NCBI RefSeq assembly: GCF_001507595.1
Contig: NZ_LQBQ01000037.1
Coordinates: 1-64,000 of the forward strand
From: Ruegeria marisrubri
Lineage (GTDB): Bacteria; Pseudomonadota; Alphaproteobacteria; Rhodobacterales; Rhodobacteraceae
Length of the DNA: 64,000 bases
Reading direction: 5' to 3'
Both the position numbers and the translations under genes were made by a program. Positions 63,886-64,000 of this stretch are shown here, one piece after another (position 1 is the stretch's first letter; every line of letters begins with the position of its first letter). The notes below the pieces were generated by a model. It was given only the letters and a program-made list of their open reading frames with translations. It was not told the origin of the DNA and searched no databases.

Positions 63886-64000
63886 ATGGGACGCAAACGC
63901 AAGGGTCGCGACATTTCCGGTTGGCTGGTGGTGGACAAGCCCGCGGGCATGACCTCGACCGCCGTGGTGAACAAGGTCCGCTGGGCGCTTGACGCCAGGA
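63886..64000 (+). CDS. truB: tRNA pseudouridine(55) synthase TruB (5' part, cut by window edge)
   Basis: Only the first 38 residues are present: [20 protein letters not shown] is the conserved TruB opening with the [13 protein letters not shown] motif, and [13 protein letters not shown] follows. The catalytic aspartate lies beyond the window. TruB makes pseudouridine at position 55 of the tRNA T loop. Confidence 0.95.
   Translation, partial: MGRKRKGRDISGWLVVDKPAGMTSTAVVNKVRWALDAR

Overview
The window is a chromosomal segment of a high-GC marine alphaproteobacterium, most likely a Roseobacter-group member of the Rhodobacteraceae (Ruegeria/Leisingera-like). This rests on gene content and family resemblance, since no search could be run. 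Supporting signs are the FutA-type iron uptake genes, a MutL with an endonuclease motif, DUF1674, DUF3035 and DUF3775 proteins, a saccharopine pathway pair, and a TmpA/TmpB-like phosphonate module. There is no rRNA operon, CRISPR array, prophage or complete insertion sequence. About 65 genes are packed tightly on both strands, with many 1-4 bp overlaps. Several genes appear to use TTG starts behind strong ribosome binding sites.

Region 1-8 kb (mostly minus strand): msrPQ (periplasmic methionine sulfoxide repair), a DUF302 protein, a small secreted protein, a DUF6629 membrane protein, a phasin-like helical protein, a TVP38/VTT membrane protein and clpB with a good sigma-32-type promoter. Region 8-16 kb: pyrF, dinB, an N-formylglutamate amidohydrolase, tRNA-Val(GAC), rpmJ, and a ferric-iron uptake pair (fbpA-like binding protein, fbpB-like permease). 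The iron pair is split by an XRE-cupin regulator and a GNAT enzyme. The two iron genes share a 14-bp motif at the same distance from their start codons.

Region 16-29 kb: a PaaK-like CoA ligase, an unrecognised tandem-duplicated protein, and a complete branched-chain-amino-acid-type (Liv) ABC importer that includes an extra 85-residue membrane protein and a large acyl-CoA synthetase. A hybrid histidine kinase and OmpR-type regulator lie divergently next to them. Together they look like a regulated system for importing and CoA-activating a carboxylic acid of unknown identity. Region 29-38 kb: a Crp/Fnr regulator, a histidine phosphatase, a GST, both saccharopine dehydrogenases (lysine catabolism), DUF3775, a PliI-like lysozyme inhibitor, rmuC and mutL.

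Region 38-46 kb: a four-gene Mn/Zn-type metal ABC importer with two palindromic operator candidates upstream, divergent from deoC, a double-domain aldehyde dehydrogenase and a DECR-type short-chain reductase. Region 46-55 kb: a PD-(D/E)XK-like accessory gene, then a minus-strand housekeeping run (rsmB, heparinase-like, purH, lspA, DUF3035 lipoprotein, two M16 peptidases). Region 55-64 kb: DUF1674, a LysR regulator divergent from tmpA-tmpB plus an AllA-like cupin (oxidative degradation of a trimethylammonio-phosphonate), a ribbon-helix-helix protein with LysE, an EamA transporter interrupted by an in-frame stop, dapB, rbfA, a phosphodiester glycosidase-like protein and the start of truB.
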